This document shows, piece by piece, positions 1 through 10,814 of a stretch of 64,000 nt of DNA. Each line of letters opens with the position of its first letter. The stretch's first letter is position 1. Source of the DNA: an uncultured Paracoccaceae bacterium (GTDB lineage Bacteria > Pseudomonadota > Alphaproteobacteria > Rhodobacterales > Rhodobacteraceae). The notes below the pieces were generated by a model. It was not told the origin of the DNA and ran no database searches. It saw nothing but the letters and a program-made list of their open reading frames with translations. Both the position numbers and the translations under genes were made by a program. The stretch spans positions 32,614 to 96,613 of the forward strand of contig CALKXV010000008.1 in the NCBI GenBank assembly GCA_938005545.1, read 5' to 3'.

Positions 1-1263
<1,263 letters not shown>

Positions 1264-1415
1264 TCACAATAGATCAAATCCGACCGCCCGTGAGCAACCC
1301 CAGCTGAGTGGTCTGATTTGGAAACTAATGCATGATTGGCCAGTGATCCATCGGGATCATGACCTGTTGTGCAATGGCATGAAACTGACGGTGCAAGACC
1401 GGCGGAAACGAAAAA

Positions 1416-1445
1416 GAAAGCCGCCAGCGGAGTCTGGCGGCTTTC
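1416..1445 (-). terminator. Rho-independent terminator downstream of ctrA
   Basis: Inverted repeat gaaagccgccag / ctggcggctttc followed on the minus strand by a T-rich tract (tttcttttt). Confidence 0.8.
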
Positions 1446-1484
1446 AGTTAGTCGAAGGAGAGAGTGATAAAAGGAAAGTCGGTC

Positions 1485-2201
1485 TTACGCAGTTGCCCGG
1501 ACCGGTTCGGGCGTGATTTCAAGGGGTTCCGGATCACGCAGTACATAGCCCCTGCCCCAAACCGTTTCGATGTAATTGTCACCGCCTGTCGCCACAGCCA
1601 GTTTCTTACGTAGCTTACAGATAAAGACGTCAATGATCTTCAACTCCGGCTCATCCATGCCGCCGTAGAGATGGTTGAGGAACATTTCCTTCGTCAGCGT
1701 TGTGCCCTTTCTTAATGATAAGAGCTCAAGCATCTGATATTCTTTGCCAGTCAAATGAATGGTCTTGCCATTGGTTTCGACCGTTTTGGCATCCAGGTTC
1801 ACCGAAACTTTGCCTGTATGAATGACCGATTGCGCATGACCTTTGGACCGGCGAATGATTGCGTGAATGCGCGCAACCAGTTCTTCGCGGTGGAAGGGCT
1901 TGGTCAGATAGTCATCCGCGCCGAACCCAAAGCCTTTGATCTTGTTTTCTGTATCATCGGACCCCGTGAGAATCAGGATCGGTGTTTCCACCCGTGCCAG
2001 ACGAAGTTGCCGCAACACTTCGTGGCCATCCATATCCGGAAGATCCAGATCAAGAAGAATAAGGTCGTAGTCGTAGAGCTTGGCAAGATCGACCCCTTCT
2101 TCCCCCATGTCGGTCGCATATACATTGAGATTGGCGTGCGTCAGCATCAGCTCAATGCTTCGAGATGTGGTGGGATCGTCTTCAACCAAGAGTACGCGCA
2201 T
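1485..2201 (-). CDS. ctrA: Cell-cycle response regulator CtrA (OmpR-type)
   Basis: [67 protein letters not shown]... receiver plus winged-helix [50 protein letters not shown], characteristic of CtrA. Confidence 0.96.
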   Translation of the reverse strand: MRVLLVEDDPTTSRSIELMLTHANLNVYATDMGEEGVDLAKLYDYDLILLDLDLPDMDGHEVLRQLRLARVETPILILTGSDDTENKIKGFGFGADDYLTKPFHREELVARIHAIIRRSKGHAQSVIHTGKVSVNLDAKTVETNGKTIHLTGKEYQMLELLSLRKGTTLTKEMFLNHLYGGMDEPELKIIDVFICKLRKKLAVATGGDNYIETVWGRGYVLRDPEPLEITPEPVRATA

Positions 2202-2296
2202 TAAAACTTCTCCGCAGTCATGTCCTACTTATTTCGCTAACATGGAGGCTATTGGTTAACTGGCCGTTACTATCCCGAAAGAATTAACATTACACG

Positions 2297-2575
2297 CTAT
2301 GATTGTCTATAGCGCTGAATTGTTGTTGCTTTTAGAGCTGCTTCGCCGTGCTGCTCAACTGCAACGTGCCAAGCGTCCAATTCTTCTTCGGAAAGTGCGT
2401 ATCTTTTTAGCGCCTCTTCACGGGTCAAAAGCTTATGCGCGATGGCACGCACGACTTTGGCTTTTCGGCTGGCCACCCAGCGGCGCGTTGAGGGATCGGG
2501 CAGGTCCGCGTGGGTCATCACGGTGCCATCGGGCAACGTTACAGCACGGGGTCCATTCACCTTTTTCAAATACAT
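2297..2575 (-). CDS. sciP: DUF1153 / SciP family small CtrA-inhibitory protein
   Basis: MYLKKVNGPRAVTLPDGTVMTHADLPDPSTRRWVASRKAKVVRAIAHKLLTREEALKRYALSEEELDAW, recognisable DUF1153. Confidence 0.88.
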   Translation of the reverse strand: MYLKKVNGPRAVTLPDGTVMTHADLPDPSTRRWVASRKAKVVRAIAHKLLTREEALKRYALSEEELDAWHVAVEQHGEAALKATTIQRYRQS

Positions 2576-2697
2576 TCGTCTGCGCCAATTGCGATGTTCG
2601 TTGCGGCCTTATAGGCCAAGGGTGCTTAATCATGGATGAAGGCTTGCTCTTGTGACTGCGTACAATTTTCCTATATTTCGTTCGACCTTCCTTCCAA

Positions 2698-3855
2698 TTG
2701 GTGTCCCGCATGGCGCTTGATCGTACAGACAGGCTGAATTCCTTAGGTTTTGCAAAAGCCCCCGCTGACACGCGGGTTGTCGTTGCGATGTCGGGGGGCG
2801 TCGATAGTTCTGTTGTCGCCGCTGAACTGGCGCGCGAAGGCTACGACGTCGTTGGCGTCACATTGCAGCTTTATGACCATGGTGCCGCCCTCGCTAAGAA
2901 AGGTGCCTGCTGTGCGGGTGTCGATATTCATGACGCACGTCGTGTCGCAGAAGAAATGGGGTTTCCTCATTATGTGCTGGATTACGAGAATATCTTTAAA
3001 GACGCCGTGATCGACGAATTCGCCGACAGCTATCTGGCGGGCGCAACACCTGTGCCCTGCATCCGGTGCAACGAACGGGTTAAATTCAAGGACTTGCTGG
3101 AAACCGCCCGTGATCTTGAAGCCGACTGCATGGCGACGGGGCACTATATACAACGCAAAAATGGCGCATCGGGGCCCGAACTGCACATGGCGGCGGACCC
3201 TGTTCGCGATCAAAGTTATTTCCTGTTTTCAACGACACCGGACCAGCTGGCCTATCTGCGGTTTCCTTTGGGGCATCTGAAGTCCAAGGAAGAAACCCGT
3301 AAACTGGCCCAAGCCCATGGGTTACAAATTGCGGATAAACCCGACAGCCAAGACATCTGCTTTGTGCCTGACGGAAATTATGCGAGCGTTATCGAAAAGT
3401 TACGCCCCGGTGCTGCGGAACCCGGCGAGATCGTCGATGTCGACGGCAACGTCCTGGGTCAGCATGACGGCGTTATTCACTATACTATAGGTCAACGGCG
3501 CGGGCTTGGCATCGGCGGGCTTGCAGACCCTTTGTATGTGGTTCGTCTGGATGTGGACAAAGGCCAGGTGATCGTGGGTGCGAAAGATATGCTGGCCACG
3601 CGGACCGTGCCTGTACGTGAAATCAACTGGCTGGGTGATGAGCCGTTTCAATCGCGCGATACATGGGACATCTCGGTCAAGGTGCGGTCCACGAAACCGC
3701 CGGTTGAGGCTGTTGTGCGTCCCCTGTCGGCAACAGAAGCCAATGTTGAATTGCTGAACGCCGAAGAAGGTGTGTCGCCGGGACAGGCTTGCGTGTTCTA
3801 CGAAACGAATGCCAGCCGCGTGTTGGGTGGCGGATGGATCTGGCGTGGCGCTTGA
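2698..3855 (+). CDS. mnmA: tRNA-specific 2-thiouridylase MnmA
   Basis: [36 protein letters not shown]-loop; [23 protein letters not shown]. Confidence 0.96.
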   Translation: MVSRMALDRTDRLNSLGFAKAPADTRVVVAMSGGVDSSVVAAELAREGYDVVGVTLQLYDHGAALAKKGACCAGVDIHDARRVAEEMGFPHYVLDYENIFKDAVIDEFADSYLAGATPVPCIRCNERVKFKDLLETARDLEADCMATGHYIQRKNGASGPELHMAADPVRDQSYFLFSTTPDQLAYLRFPLGHLKSKEETRKLAQAHGLQIADKPDSQDICFVPDGNYASVIEKLRPGAAEPGEIVDVDGNVLGQHDGVIHYTIGQRRGLGIGGLADPLYVVRLDVDKGQVIVGAKDMLATRTVPVREINWLGDEPFQSRDTWDISVKVRSTKPPVEAVVRPLSATEANVELLNAEEGVSPGQACVFYETNASRVLGGGWIWRGA

Positions 3856-4354
3856 ACAGCGCATTTTACGCACCAAGCGGTTGATTTTACGCCCCTTCGA
3901 GACCGCCGACGCCGAGGCATTACATGTCTTTTTTTCGGATGCAGAGGCAACGCGGTACTGGGACAATGCCCATCAGCATGTGTCAGAAACCGAAGCCTTT
4001 GTCGAAGGAACGCGAAACGCCAACCCGGCCAAAACCTGCGATTATGTATTGATCTTTGAAGGTGACGTGATTGGAAAGGCGGGCATGTGGTCCAATCCCG
4101 AGATCGGGTTCTTCGTCCTGCCAGCGTTCCAGCGACAGGGGTTTGCACGCGAGGCGCTGGCCAAGATCATCCCGCATCTTTTTCAGACCTACGACATGCC
4201 AGCTTTGACAGCAGACGTAGACCCCGAGAACCAAGGGTCCTTGGCGTTATTGTCCGAGCTTGGTTTTCGCGAAACAGGTCAGGCCCAAGGCACGCTTAAA
4301 ATCGGTGAGCGGTGGTGCGACAGCGTTTATCTGGCACTGGAAAGATCCTGCTAA
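3845..4354 (+). CDS. GNAT family N-acetyltransferase (GTG start inferred, overlaps mnmA end)
   Basis: [33 protein letters not shown]...[18 protein letters not shown]...[17 protein letters not shown], RimJ-like GNAT. Confidence 0.88.
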   Translation: MALEQRILRTKRLILRPFETADAEALHVFFSDAEATRYWDNAHQHVSETEAFVEGTRNANPAKTCDYVLIFEGDVIGKAGMWSNPEIGFFVLPAFQRQGFAREALAKIIPHLFQTYDMPALTADVDPENQGSLALLSELGFRETGQAQGTLKIGERWCDSVYLALERSC

Positions 4355-4859
4355 CGGCAGCGCACGGCGAAAATATCCGTTCTGTAAGTTCCAGCGCGCT
4401 TCGGAATGTATTGATGATCAACGCCGCGAACGGCGGTTAACGCAGGATGAGAGCCACGTCCTGACGCAACGGCAGGAAAGTATAAGGCTGTGCCGGGTTA
4501 ACGTTTTCATCCCCTCGGTCGCATTCGCAATCGTTGCATTGACGTTCAGGCTGACAATTGGGCCGAGTTCGGGCATACTGGTAAAGCCCGGGGGTGCTTT
4601 GATGGCGCGGCCGACTTCGGCGCAGGAGCCACCCATCCCATCCGCAGGTCAATCAATGGGGTTTGCCTTTTGGAGCACTTGCAGCGGACGACAACACCCA
4701 AGACAGCATCTGCGAAGTATTGGTGCACATCAAAACTTTCCTAGCTTCATCCACCAACCCACCGAACACGACGGCATAGGGTGGCACAACCAAATCCGAT
4801 GGCTGGATTTACAGTTAAAACCCACCTACTTTGCACAATTCAAGCTGGGGGAAATTGGA

Positions 4860-5495
4860 ATGGGATTGAAGATCATTGGGTCGGGTTTTGGCCGAACAGG
4901 AACCAAATCCATCAAGGAAGCACTCGAAATTCTTGGTTTCGGACCATGTCATCACATGTATGAAATCGTCGAAAACCTTGACCAATTACCAAGCTGGCAA
5001 TCAGCCGTAAAAGGTGAACCTACGGATTGGGATCGCATTTACACTGGGTATTCAAGTCAGGTGGACTGGCCCGGCGCGCACTTTTGGCGCCAATCGATTA
5101 AGGCTTTTCCAGATGCGAAAGTATTGCATTCCGTCCGCCCTGTCGAAAAATGGTGGACAAGCTTTGACAAAACAATCGGCAAATTGCTGACCGCCTATCC
5201 TTCCATGGATCTTCCACCACAAATCCGAGAGCTGTTGGACATAAACCGCGAGTTTATCGGCGAACAAACCTTTGGCGGAAAGTTTCAAGATCGCGATGCG
5301 GCAATTGCAGCATTTGAACAAAGGACCGCGGATGTCCGCGCGTTTGTACCGGCTGAAAAACTGCTGGTATTCGATGTCACCGAAGGCTGGGAACCCTTGT
5401 GCGCCTTTCTTGACGTGCCCGTGCCCGACGTCGGGTTTCCACATCACAATCTCAGGGCCGATTTCTGGGAAGTTCTCGGCGGCGAACCGACTTAA
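4860..5495 (+). CDS. Sulfotransferase family protein
   Basis: MGLKIIGSGFGRTGTKSIKEALEILGFGPCHHMYE, PAPS-binding-like P-loop (GxGRTGT) and HSVRPVEKWWTS; start at internal ATG 4860 preferred over the long track ORF. Confidence 0.8.
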   Translation: MGLKIIGSGFGRTGTKSIKEALEILGFGPCHHMYEIVENLDQLPSWQSAVKGEPTDWDRIYTGYSSQVDWPGAHFWRQSIKAFPDAKVLHSVRPVEKWWTSFDKTIGKLLTAYPSMDLPPQIRELLDINREFIGEQTFGGKFQDRDAAIAAFEQRTADVRAFVPAEKLLVFDVTEGWEPLCAFLDVPVPDVGFPHHNLRADFWEVLGGEPT

Positions 5496-5579
5496 TTCCA
5501 CGCATGAGGCCAAGTCGCCCGAACGCCGGAACGAACGCTATTGGTCATCGTGTTCGCTTTTCGCGACGCGAAATCCACC

Positions 5580-5621
5580 GACGTGATACCGACACAATAC
5601 CGACGCGATACCGACGTTGCC
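5580..5621. repeat. Three-plus tandem 11-bp direct repeats (consensus GACRYRATACC)
   Basis: GACGTGATACC-GACACAATACC-GACGCGATACC-GACGTTGCC read directly from the sequence. Confidence 0.8.
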
Positions 5622-5726
5622 AAAACACCCCTTTTTGCACGTTATCGTGGTGCGCGCCGTGTTGCCCAACCGGGGCTGGCCACGTAGTTCTCGTACCACA
5701 TTCTCAAAACCCTGATCGGAGATCCC

Positions 5727-6620
5727 ATGACCAAACCAACAATCGGCTTTATCGGCATCGGCCTCATGGGCCACGGCTTGGCAAAGAATATCCGCGAGGC
5801 AGGATATCCTCTGAATATCACCGCCTTTCGCAAACGCGAGGCCGTGGACGATCTGGTGGGACGTGGCGCGGTTGAACTGGACACAGTAAAGGCAGTTGCA
5901 GAAGCTTCTGATATCATTCACCTTTGCGTCACCGGATCGACCGAAGTGGAAGCCCTGATGCGCGGGCCGGACGGCATTATCGCCAACTTGAAACCCGGTG
6001 CGATTGTCGTGGATTGCTCCACCTCTGATCCGGTTTCGACCCTTGTCCTTGCCGGTGAAGTCGAAGCCGCAGGCGGCCACATGGCCGACGCACCTTTGGG
6101 CCGCACACCGAAAGAAGCATGGGACGGCACCGTTGACGCAATGGTCGGTGCATCCCCTGAGGTTTTTGCCAGGATCAATCCGGTCATCGAAACCTGGGCC
6201 GGCGTCATCGTACACCTGGGCGATGTCGGTCTTGGTCATAAAATGAAGCTTATCAACAACTTCATTGCCATGGGCTACGGCGCGCTTTACTCCGAAGCCC
6301 TGGCCATCGCGCGAAAGTCCGGCCTTACGACCGAACAATTCGACAGCGTCATTCGCCCCGGTCGCTTGTCGAACGGGTTCTACGAAACCTTTATGAAGTG
6401 GTCTTTGGAAGGCGACGAGAACGCGCATAGATTTGCGATCGCCAACGCCCACAAGGACATGCGTTATCTGGCCAATCTGTCGGTATCGGTCAGCGCCGTG
6501 AACCCTGTGCAATCGGTCGTCAAGAATGCCTTTGCCGCGATGGATGCCGCTGGCGAAGGAGATCGCTATGTGCCGATGTTGGCCGATTTTATCGCCCGCA
6601 CCAATGGGTTGGAGGAATAG
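5727..6620 (+). CDS. NAD(P)-dependent beta-hydroxyacid dehydrogenase (3-hydroxyisobutyrate dehydrogenase family)
   Basis: IGFIGIGLMGHGLAKNIREAGYPL Rossmann motif; DAPLGRTPKEAWDGTVDAMVG; GLGHKMKLINNFI. Confidence 0.9.
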   Translation: MTKPTIGFIGIGLMGHGLAKNIREAGYPLNITAFRKREAVDDLVGRGAVELDTVKAVAEASDIIHLCVTGSTEVEALMRGPDGIIANLKPGAIVVDCSTSDPVSTLVLAGEVEAAGGHMADAPLGRTPKEAWDGTVDAMVGASPEVFARINPVIETWAGVIVHLGDVGLGHKMKLINNFIAMGYGALYSEALAIARKSGLTTEQFDSVIRPGRLSNGFYETFMKWSLEGDENAHRFAIANAHKDMRYLANLSVSVSAVNPVQSVVKNAFAAMDAAGEGDRYVPMLADFIARTNGLEE

Positions 6621-6765
6621 TTAAAAGCCTTTACCGAAGGTAAAATCCGGCCCGTCGCGCGAAATTGAGACTGGGAAGCGCTTGATTTCCCCTAATTTCC
6701 CCGTCAGCCTACGAGCTTCACTTTAAACAGATTGATACTGTCAGATCACTGTCGGGGAGAAAACG

Positions 6766-7482
6766 ATGAAAACACTAGTATTTGCTGCGGCATCAGCCGT
6801 GCTGTTGGCCGGAGCGGCCATGGCTCAGGACGTTGTCAGGTTGGGGACCGAAGGCGCGTATCCACCGTGGAACTTCATCAATGACGCCGGTGCAGTCGAT
6901 GGCTTTGAACGCGAATTGGGTGACGAGTTGTGTAAACGCGCCGAACTGAATTGCGAATGGGTGACCAACGACTGGGATTCGATCATCCCCAACCTTGTGT
7001 CCGGCAACTATGACGTCATCCTTGCAGGCATGTCGATCACCGACGAACGCGACCAAGTGATCGATTTCACCCAAGCCTACACCCCGCCCGATCCATCGAC
7101 TTTCGCGGCCATGTCCTCAGATGTCGACCTGACAAGCGGTGTGATTGCCGCTCAGACAGGAACCATTCAAGCAGGCTATGTCGCCGAAACGGGCGCAACT
7201 TTGGTGGAATTCGCAACACCCGATGAAACCATCGCAGCCGTTGTGAATGGCGAAGCGGATGCGGTTCTGGCCGACGACAGCTTCATAAAAACCGCTCTTG
7301 CCGCAAACGGCGATCTACAGATCGTTGGTGATCCGGTTGCTTTAGGTGGCGGCGTCGCCATGGGCGTTCGCGAAAGCGACGGTGATCTGCGTGACAAATT
7401 CGACGCGGCCATTTCCGCGATGAAAACGGACGGCAGCCTGAATGCCATGATCGTAAAATGGGAAGTCAGCTCCAAGTGGTGA
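6766..7482 (+). CDS. Amino-acid-type ABC transporter substrate-binding protein
   Basis: Signal peptide MKTLVFAAASAVLLAGAAMA; RLGTEGAYPPWNFINDAGAVDGFERELGDELCKRAELNCEWV, SBP_bac_3 family. Confidence 0.92.
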   Translation: MKTLVFAAASAVLLAGAAMAQDVVRLGTEGAYPPWNFINDAGAVDGFERELGDELCKRAELNCEWVTNDWDSIIPNLVSGNYDVILAGMSITDERDQVIDFTQAYTPPDPSTFAAMSSDVDLTSGVIAAQTGTIQAGYVAETGATLVEFATPDETIAAVVNGEADAVLADDSFIKTALAANGDLQIVGDPVALGGGVAMGVRESDGDLRDKFDAAISAMKTDGSLNAMIVKWEVSSKW

Positions 7483-7489
7483 GCTTTCC

Positions 7490-7513
7490 GGGCGGGCCTT
7501 TCGAGGCCTGCCC
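7490..7513 (+). terminator. Intercistronic GC hairpin (attenuator / mRNA stabiliser candidate)
   Basis: gggcgggcct-ttcg-aggcctgccc inverted repeat just after the substrate-binding-protein stop; no strong U-tract. Confidence 0.55.
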
Positions 7514-7768
7514 AGCCATTAGGCCACGTTAAAGCACACATAGTTACGTCGTCAGGTCAGTTGTCATTCGGCGCAACCGGGCCGAACTCTCTACACGTTC
7601 TGCCTCAAAGCTTGGGCGGATCAGTTTCATGTTTCGCTGGCATTCCGCGATCAACATTATGGCCCCCGACTTTGCGCCCTTGGCGGAACTGGGGCAATTG
7701 CCACAGCTGAGCACCCCTTCGCCAACTACCATTGCTGTTCTGACGTGCTTTGCCCAAAGTGGCGCTTA

Positions 7769-8650
7769 ATGTTTAGCAATTGCTCTGATCCGGACCTTTT
7801 GGACGGCCTCGCTTGGGTCGCGTGCTATCTGACCAATGGCAAACATTTGGTTGCCTATACGTCGTTCGGAACGGTGCTGTTGTTGCTGGCCATCACGGCC
7901 CCCATTTCCCTTGCCTTCGGTTTTGGTGGCGCCATCGCCGCGCGCAGCCGGATTGCACCCCTTCGGTGGTTTGGCCAAGCCTATACAGCCATCGTGCGTG
8001 GTGTGCCGGATATCTTATTTTTCCTGTTCTTCGTCATTGCGCTGGATCAGGCTTTTGAATGGATGCGCCACCAGGCGTTTTGTCCTAATTGGGTTGAACC
8101 AATCCGTCAGGGCAACGATTTCGTCGTCTGTACTGCCGCCAAGCTTCCCCTATCAACCTCGCCACAATGGGTGCACGAAGTCTATGGGTTCTTGCTGGCC
8201 GTTCTGACCTTTGCCATCGTCTTCGGAGCATTCGCGGCCAATGTACTGTTTGGTGCAATGCGCGCAGTCCCGGTCGCTCAGATCGAAACCGCACAGGCGT
8301 ACGGCATGACCGAACGCCAAAGCTTCTGGCGCATTCTGGTACCGCAGATGTGGGTGTTTGCCCTGCCCGGTTTGTCGAACCTATGGCTTATTTTGGTGAA
8401 GGCAACGCCCCTGCTGTTCCTTTTGGGTGTCGAAGACATCGTGTATTGGGCCCGCGAATTGGGTGGCACCAAAGGACAGATTTTCGCTTACCCACACCCC
8501 GACTGGCGGCTTTGGTATTTTCTTGGGTTGCTGGTGTTCTATCTGGCTCTTACGCAGGTTTCCGAAGTCGTCTTGCGCCGGTTGTCAATCCGGCTGTCGC
8601 GTGGCCAAGCAACCTTTGCGGGTGAAGCCCAGCGAAAGGCGGCGGCGTAA
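7769..8650 (+). CDS. Amino-acid ABC transporter permease
   Basis: Hydrophobic; EAA-loop region GAMRAVPVAQIETAQAYGMTERQSFWRILVPQMWVFALPGLSN typical of HisM/HisQ permeases; ATG 7769 preferred. Confidence 0.9.
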   Translation: MFSNCSDPDLLDGLAWVACYLTNGKHLVAYTSFGTVLLLLAITAPISLAFGFGGAIAARSRIAPLRWFGQAYTAIVRGVPDILFFLFFVIALDQAFEWMRHQAFCPNWVEPIRQGNDFVVCTAAKLPLSTSPQWVHEVYGFLLAVLTFAIVFGAFAANVLFGAMRAVPVAQIETAQAYGMTERQSFWRILVPQMWVFALPGLSNLWLILVKATPLLFLLGVEDIVYWARELGGTKGQIFAYPHPDWRLWYFLGLLVFYLALTQVSEVVLRRLSIRLSRGQATFAGEAQRKAAA

Positions 8651-9474
8651 TGGAATGTCTGGACACCATCGCCGACTATGGCCTGCGCTCAATCGGCATC
8701 GGCGAACGTTTGTTGCCACGTTCTGACTTCACGCTCTGCCAACAGATCACGCTGATCGGTTCAGGTCTTTTGTGGAACATTTATTTCGGCGTTTTGGCGC
8801 TGGCATCGGGGTTCTTTCTGGCCATTGCCCTGGCCGTTGGGAAAGCCGCAAAATCACCGCTGATCCGCAAACCCTGCGTTTGGTTCATCTTCGTCTTTCG
8901 CGGCTCGCCCTTGTTCATCCAGTTCTTTCTGGCCTACGAAGCCTTCGTCCTGCTTCCAAAGGAAGGCATCGAGATCTTCGGCATCACCACCGAAACCCGT
9001 TGGCTCACACGGGCCTGGGCCGGGGCTTTGATGGTGCTGTTCCTGAACACATCCGCCTACACAGCCGAGATTTTCTATGGCGCACTTCGCTCTGTCCCCA
9101 AGGGCGATCTGGAAGCGGCCGACGCCTATGGCCTGTCGGGCTGGACGCGGTTTCGCAAGATCGTCTGGCCAACAATGATGCGGCTTGCCTGGCCGTCCTA
9201 TACGAACGAAGCGATCTTCCTGTTCCACGCGACCACACTTGTTTTCTTCTCAAGCTTTCCGGCATGGCAGCAAAAAGGTGACGCACTTTATTATGCCAAC
9301 TATTTTGCCGACAAAACATTCAATCCCTTCGTGCCTTACCCCATCGTCGCCATCTATTTCATTCTGCTGACCCTTGTGGTGATCGGGGTGTTCAACCTGA
9401 TGAACCGATACCTGAACCGTCATCTGCCGGGCCAGGCCAAACGCATCCGCTATCGCCCGCAAGTCATCCGGTAA
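8650..9474 (+). CDS. Amino-acid ABC transporter permease
   Basis: VFRGSPLFIQFFLAYEAF; AEIFYGALRSVPKGDLEAADAYGLSGWTRFRKIVWPTMMRLAWPSYTNEAI. Confidence 0.9.
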   Translation: MECLDTIADYGLRSIGIGERLLPRSDFTLCQQITLIGSGLLWNIYFGVLALASGFFLAIALAVGKAAKSPLIRKPCVWFIFVFRGSPLFIQFFLAYEAFVLLPKEGIEIFGITTETRWLTRAWAGALMVLFLNTSAYTAEIFYGALRSVPKGDLEAADAYGLSGWTRFRKIVWPTMMRLAWPSYTNEAIFLFHATTLVFFSSFPAWQQKGDALYYANYFADKTFNPFVPYPIVAIYFILLTLVVIGVFNLMNRYLNRHLPGQAKRIRYRPQVIR

Positions 9475-9479
9475 AGCCG

Positions 9480-9815
9480 ATGAACGTGGTTCTGCAAATT
9501 TGCGCGCCCTGCCTTGGGTCAAGCGGCAACGCTGACATCGAAAACCTGATCAAAGCCCTGTCGACAAGCGACATCGCCAAGCGCGCAACCATTACAACCA
9601 CCCATTGTGGCGAGACTTGCGCCGCCCCGGCTCAGCTTTGGCTACAAAGTGAAGATGGCGCGTCCTACATTTTCGAAGGCATTGATCTTACTGCTGACCG
9701 CGATGACATTCTGGCCACCTTGCGGACCTATCTTGCAAGCCCCAACGGGTGGATCGAAGACGCGCGTCCCTGTGGTCGGCTGCGGTTCTGTCTGACCGCC
9801 CGTGTGCCCGCATGA
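9480..9815 (+). CDS. DUF1636-like Cys-containing putative metal-binding protein
   Basis: Cys spacing ICAPC ... THCGETCAAPAQLWL; ferredoxin-like small protein. Confidence 0.7.
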   Translation: MNVVLQICAPCLGSSGNADIENLIKALSTSDIAKRATITTTHCGETCAAPAQLWLQSEDGASYIFEGIDLTADRDDILATLRTYLASPNGWIEDARPCGRLRFCLTARVPA

Positions 9816-9884
9816 TGTTTTCCGTGGCAGATCGGCACGCATCTGTGGCAAGGTTTTGTGCGACTTTCCCATGAGTAGAACTCC

Positions 9885-10814
9885 TTGACCCAAAAGACCT
9901 GCTGCACCCCAAACGCTGCGCACCCACACGCGTCATCTGCAACCGCAACGCCCTTAGGCAAAGGCCCAAAGGCGCGCCCGGCCCTTTGCGACATTCCGGG
10001 CGGTCAGGCCATGGTCGGCACCAAAACGCCCGGAATTCGCGACGATCGTGAAAGCCCCATCAAAACCAAACGCCTGAAACCCTTTCGCATCATGGAAACC
10101 ACCGTCACCAATGCAATGTTCGCCGAATTCGTCGATGACACCGGCTTTGAAACCGAGGCTGAACGTTTTGGTTGGTCTTTTGTGTTTCACCACAACGTTT
10201 CGGACCACATAAGTGCATCCGAAGCGGTTCAGGGCGTCGAATGGTGGCGCAAGATTGACGGCGCAGACTGGCGGTTGATCAATGGGCCGGGTTCGAAGGC
10301 GGATTGGTACGCAGACCATCCCGTGGTGCATGTGTCCTGGAACGACGCGCGGGCTTTTGCGGCATGGGCGGGCGGGCGATTGCCCAGCGAAGCCGAATGG
10401 GAACATGCTGCCCGTGGTGGCTTGGGGGATGTGCCTTTTCCATGGGGCGACCGTGAACCGGACGACACCACATTCCAACCCTGCAACATCTGGCAAGGGC
10501 ATTTCCCGCACGTGAACACCGCCGCCGACGGGCACACGGTCACCGCGCCTGCCAAATCGTTCGATCCAAACGGCTATGGGCTTTACAACATGGTCGGCAA
10601 CGTCTGGGAATGGACGGCAGAGCCATTCAAACTGCGCTCGGTCTCAAAACGTCTGAAAGCCCATGCCGGCAACCAGCCCAATGCGAAACTGCTGAAAGGA
10701 GGGTCGTTTCTCTGTCACAAAAGCTATTGCTTTCGCTACAGAATTGCCGCGCGCACGGGCAATACGGCGGATACATCAACCGCGCATCAGGGGTTCCGAT
10801 TGGTGTTCGATTAG
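9885..10814 (+). CDS. Formylglycine-generating enzyme (SUMF1/FGE family), TTG start inferred
   Basis: ETTVTNAMFAEFVDDTGF; AWAGGRLPSEAEWEHAARGG; NMVGNVWEWTAEPF; LLKGGSFLCHKSYCFRYRIAARTGNTADTSTAHQGFRL with both active-site Cys. Confidence 0.92.
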   Translation: MTQKTCCTPNAAHPHASSATATPLGKGPKARPALCDIPGGQAMVGTKTPGIRDDRESPIKTKRLKPFRIMETTVTNAMFAEFVDDTGFETEAERFGWSFVFHHNVSDHISASEAVQGVEWWRKIDGADWRLINGPGSKADWYADHPVVHVSWNDARAFAAWAGGRLPSEAEWEHAARGGLGDVPFPWGDREPDDTTFQPCNIWQGHFPHVNTAADGHTVTAPAKSFDPNGYGLYNMVGNVWEWTAEPFKLRSVSKRLKAHAGNQPNAKLLKGGSFLCHKSYCFRYRIAARTGNTADTSTAHQGFRLVFD

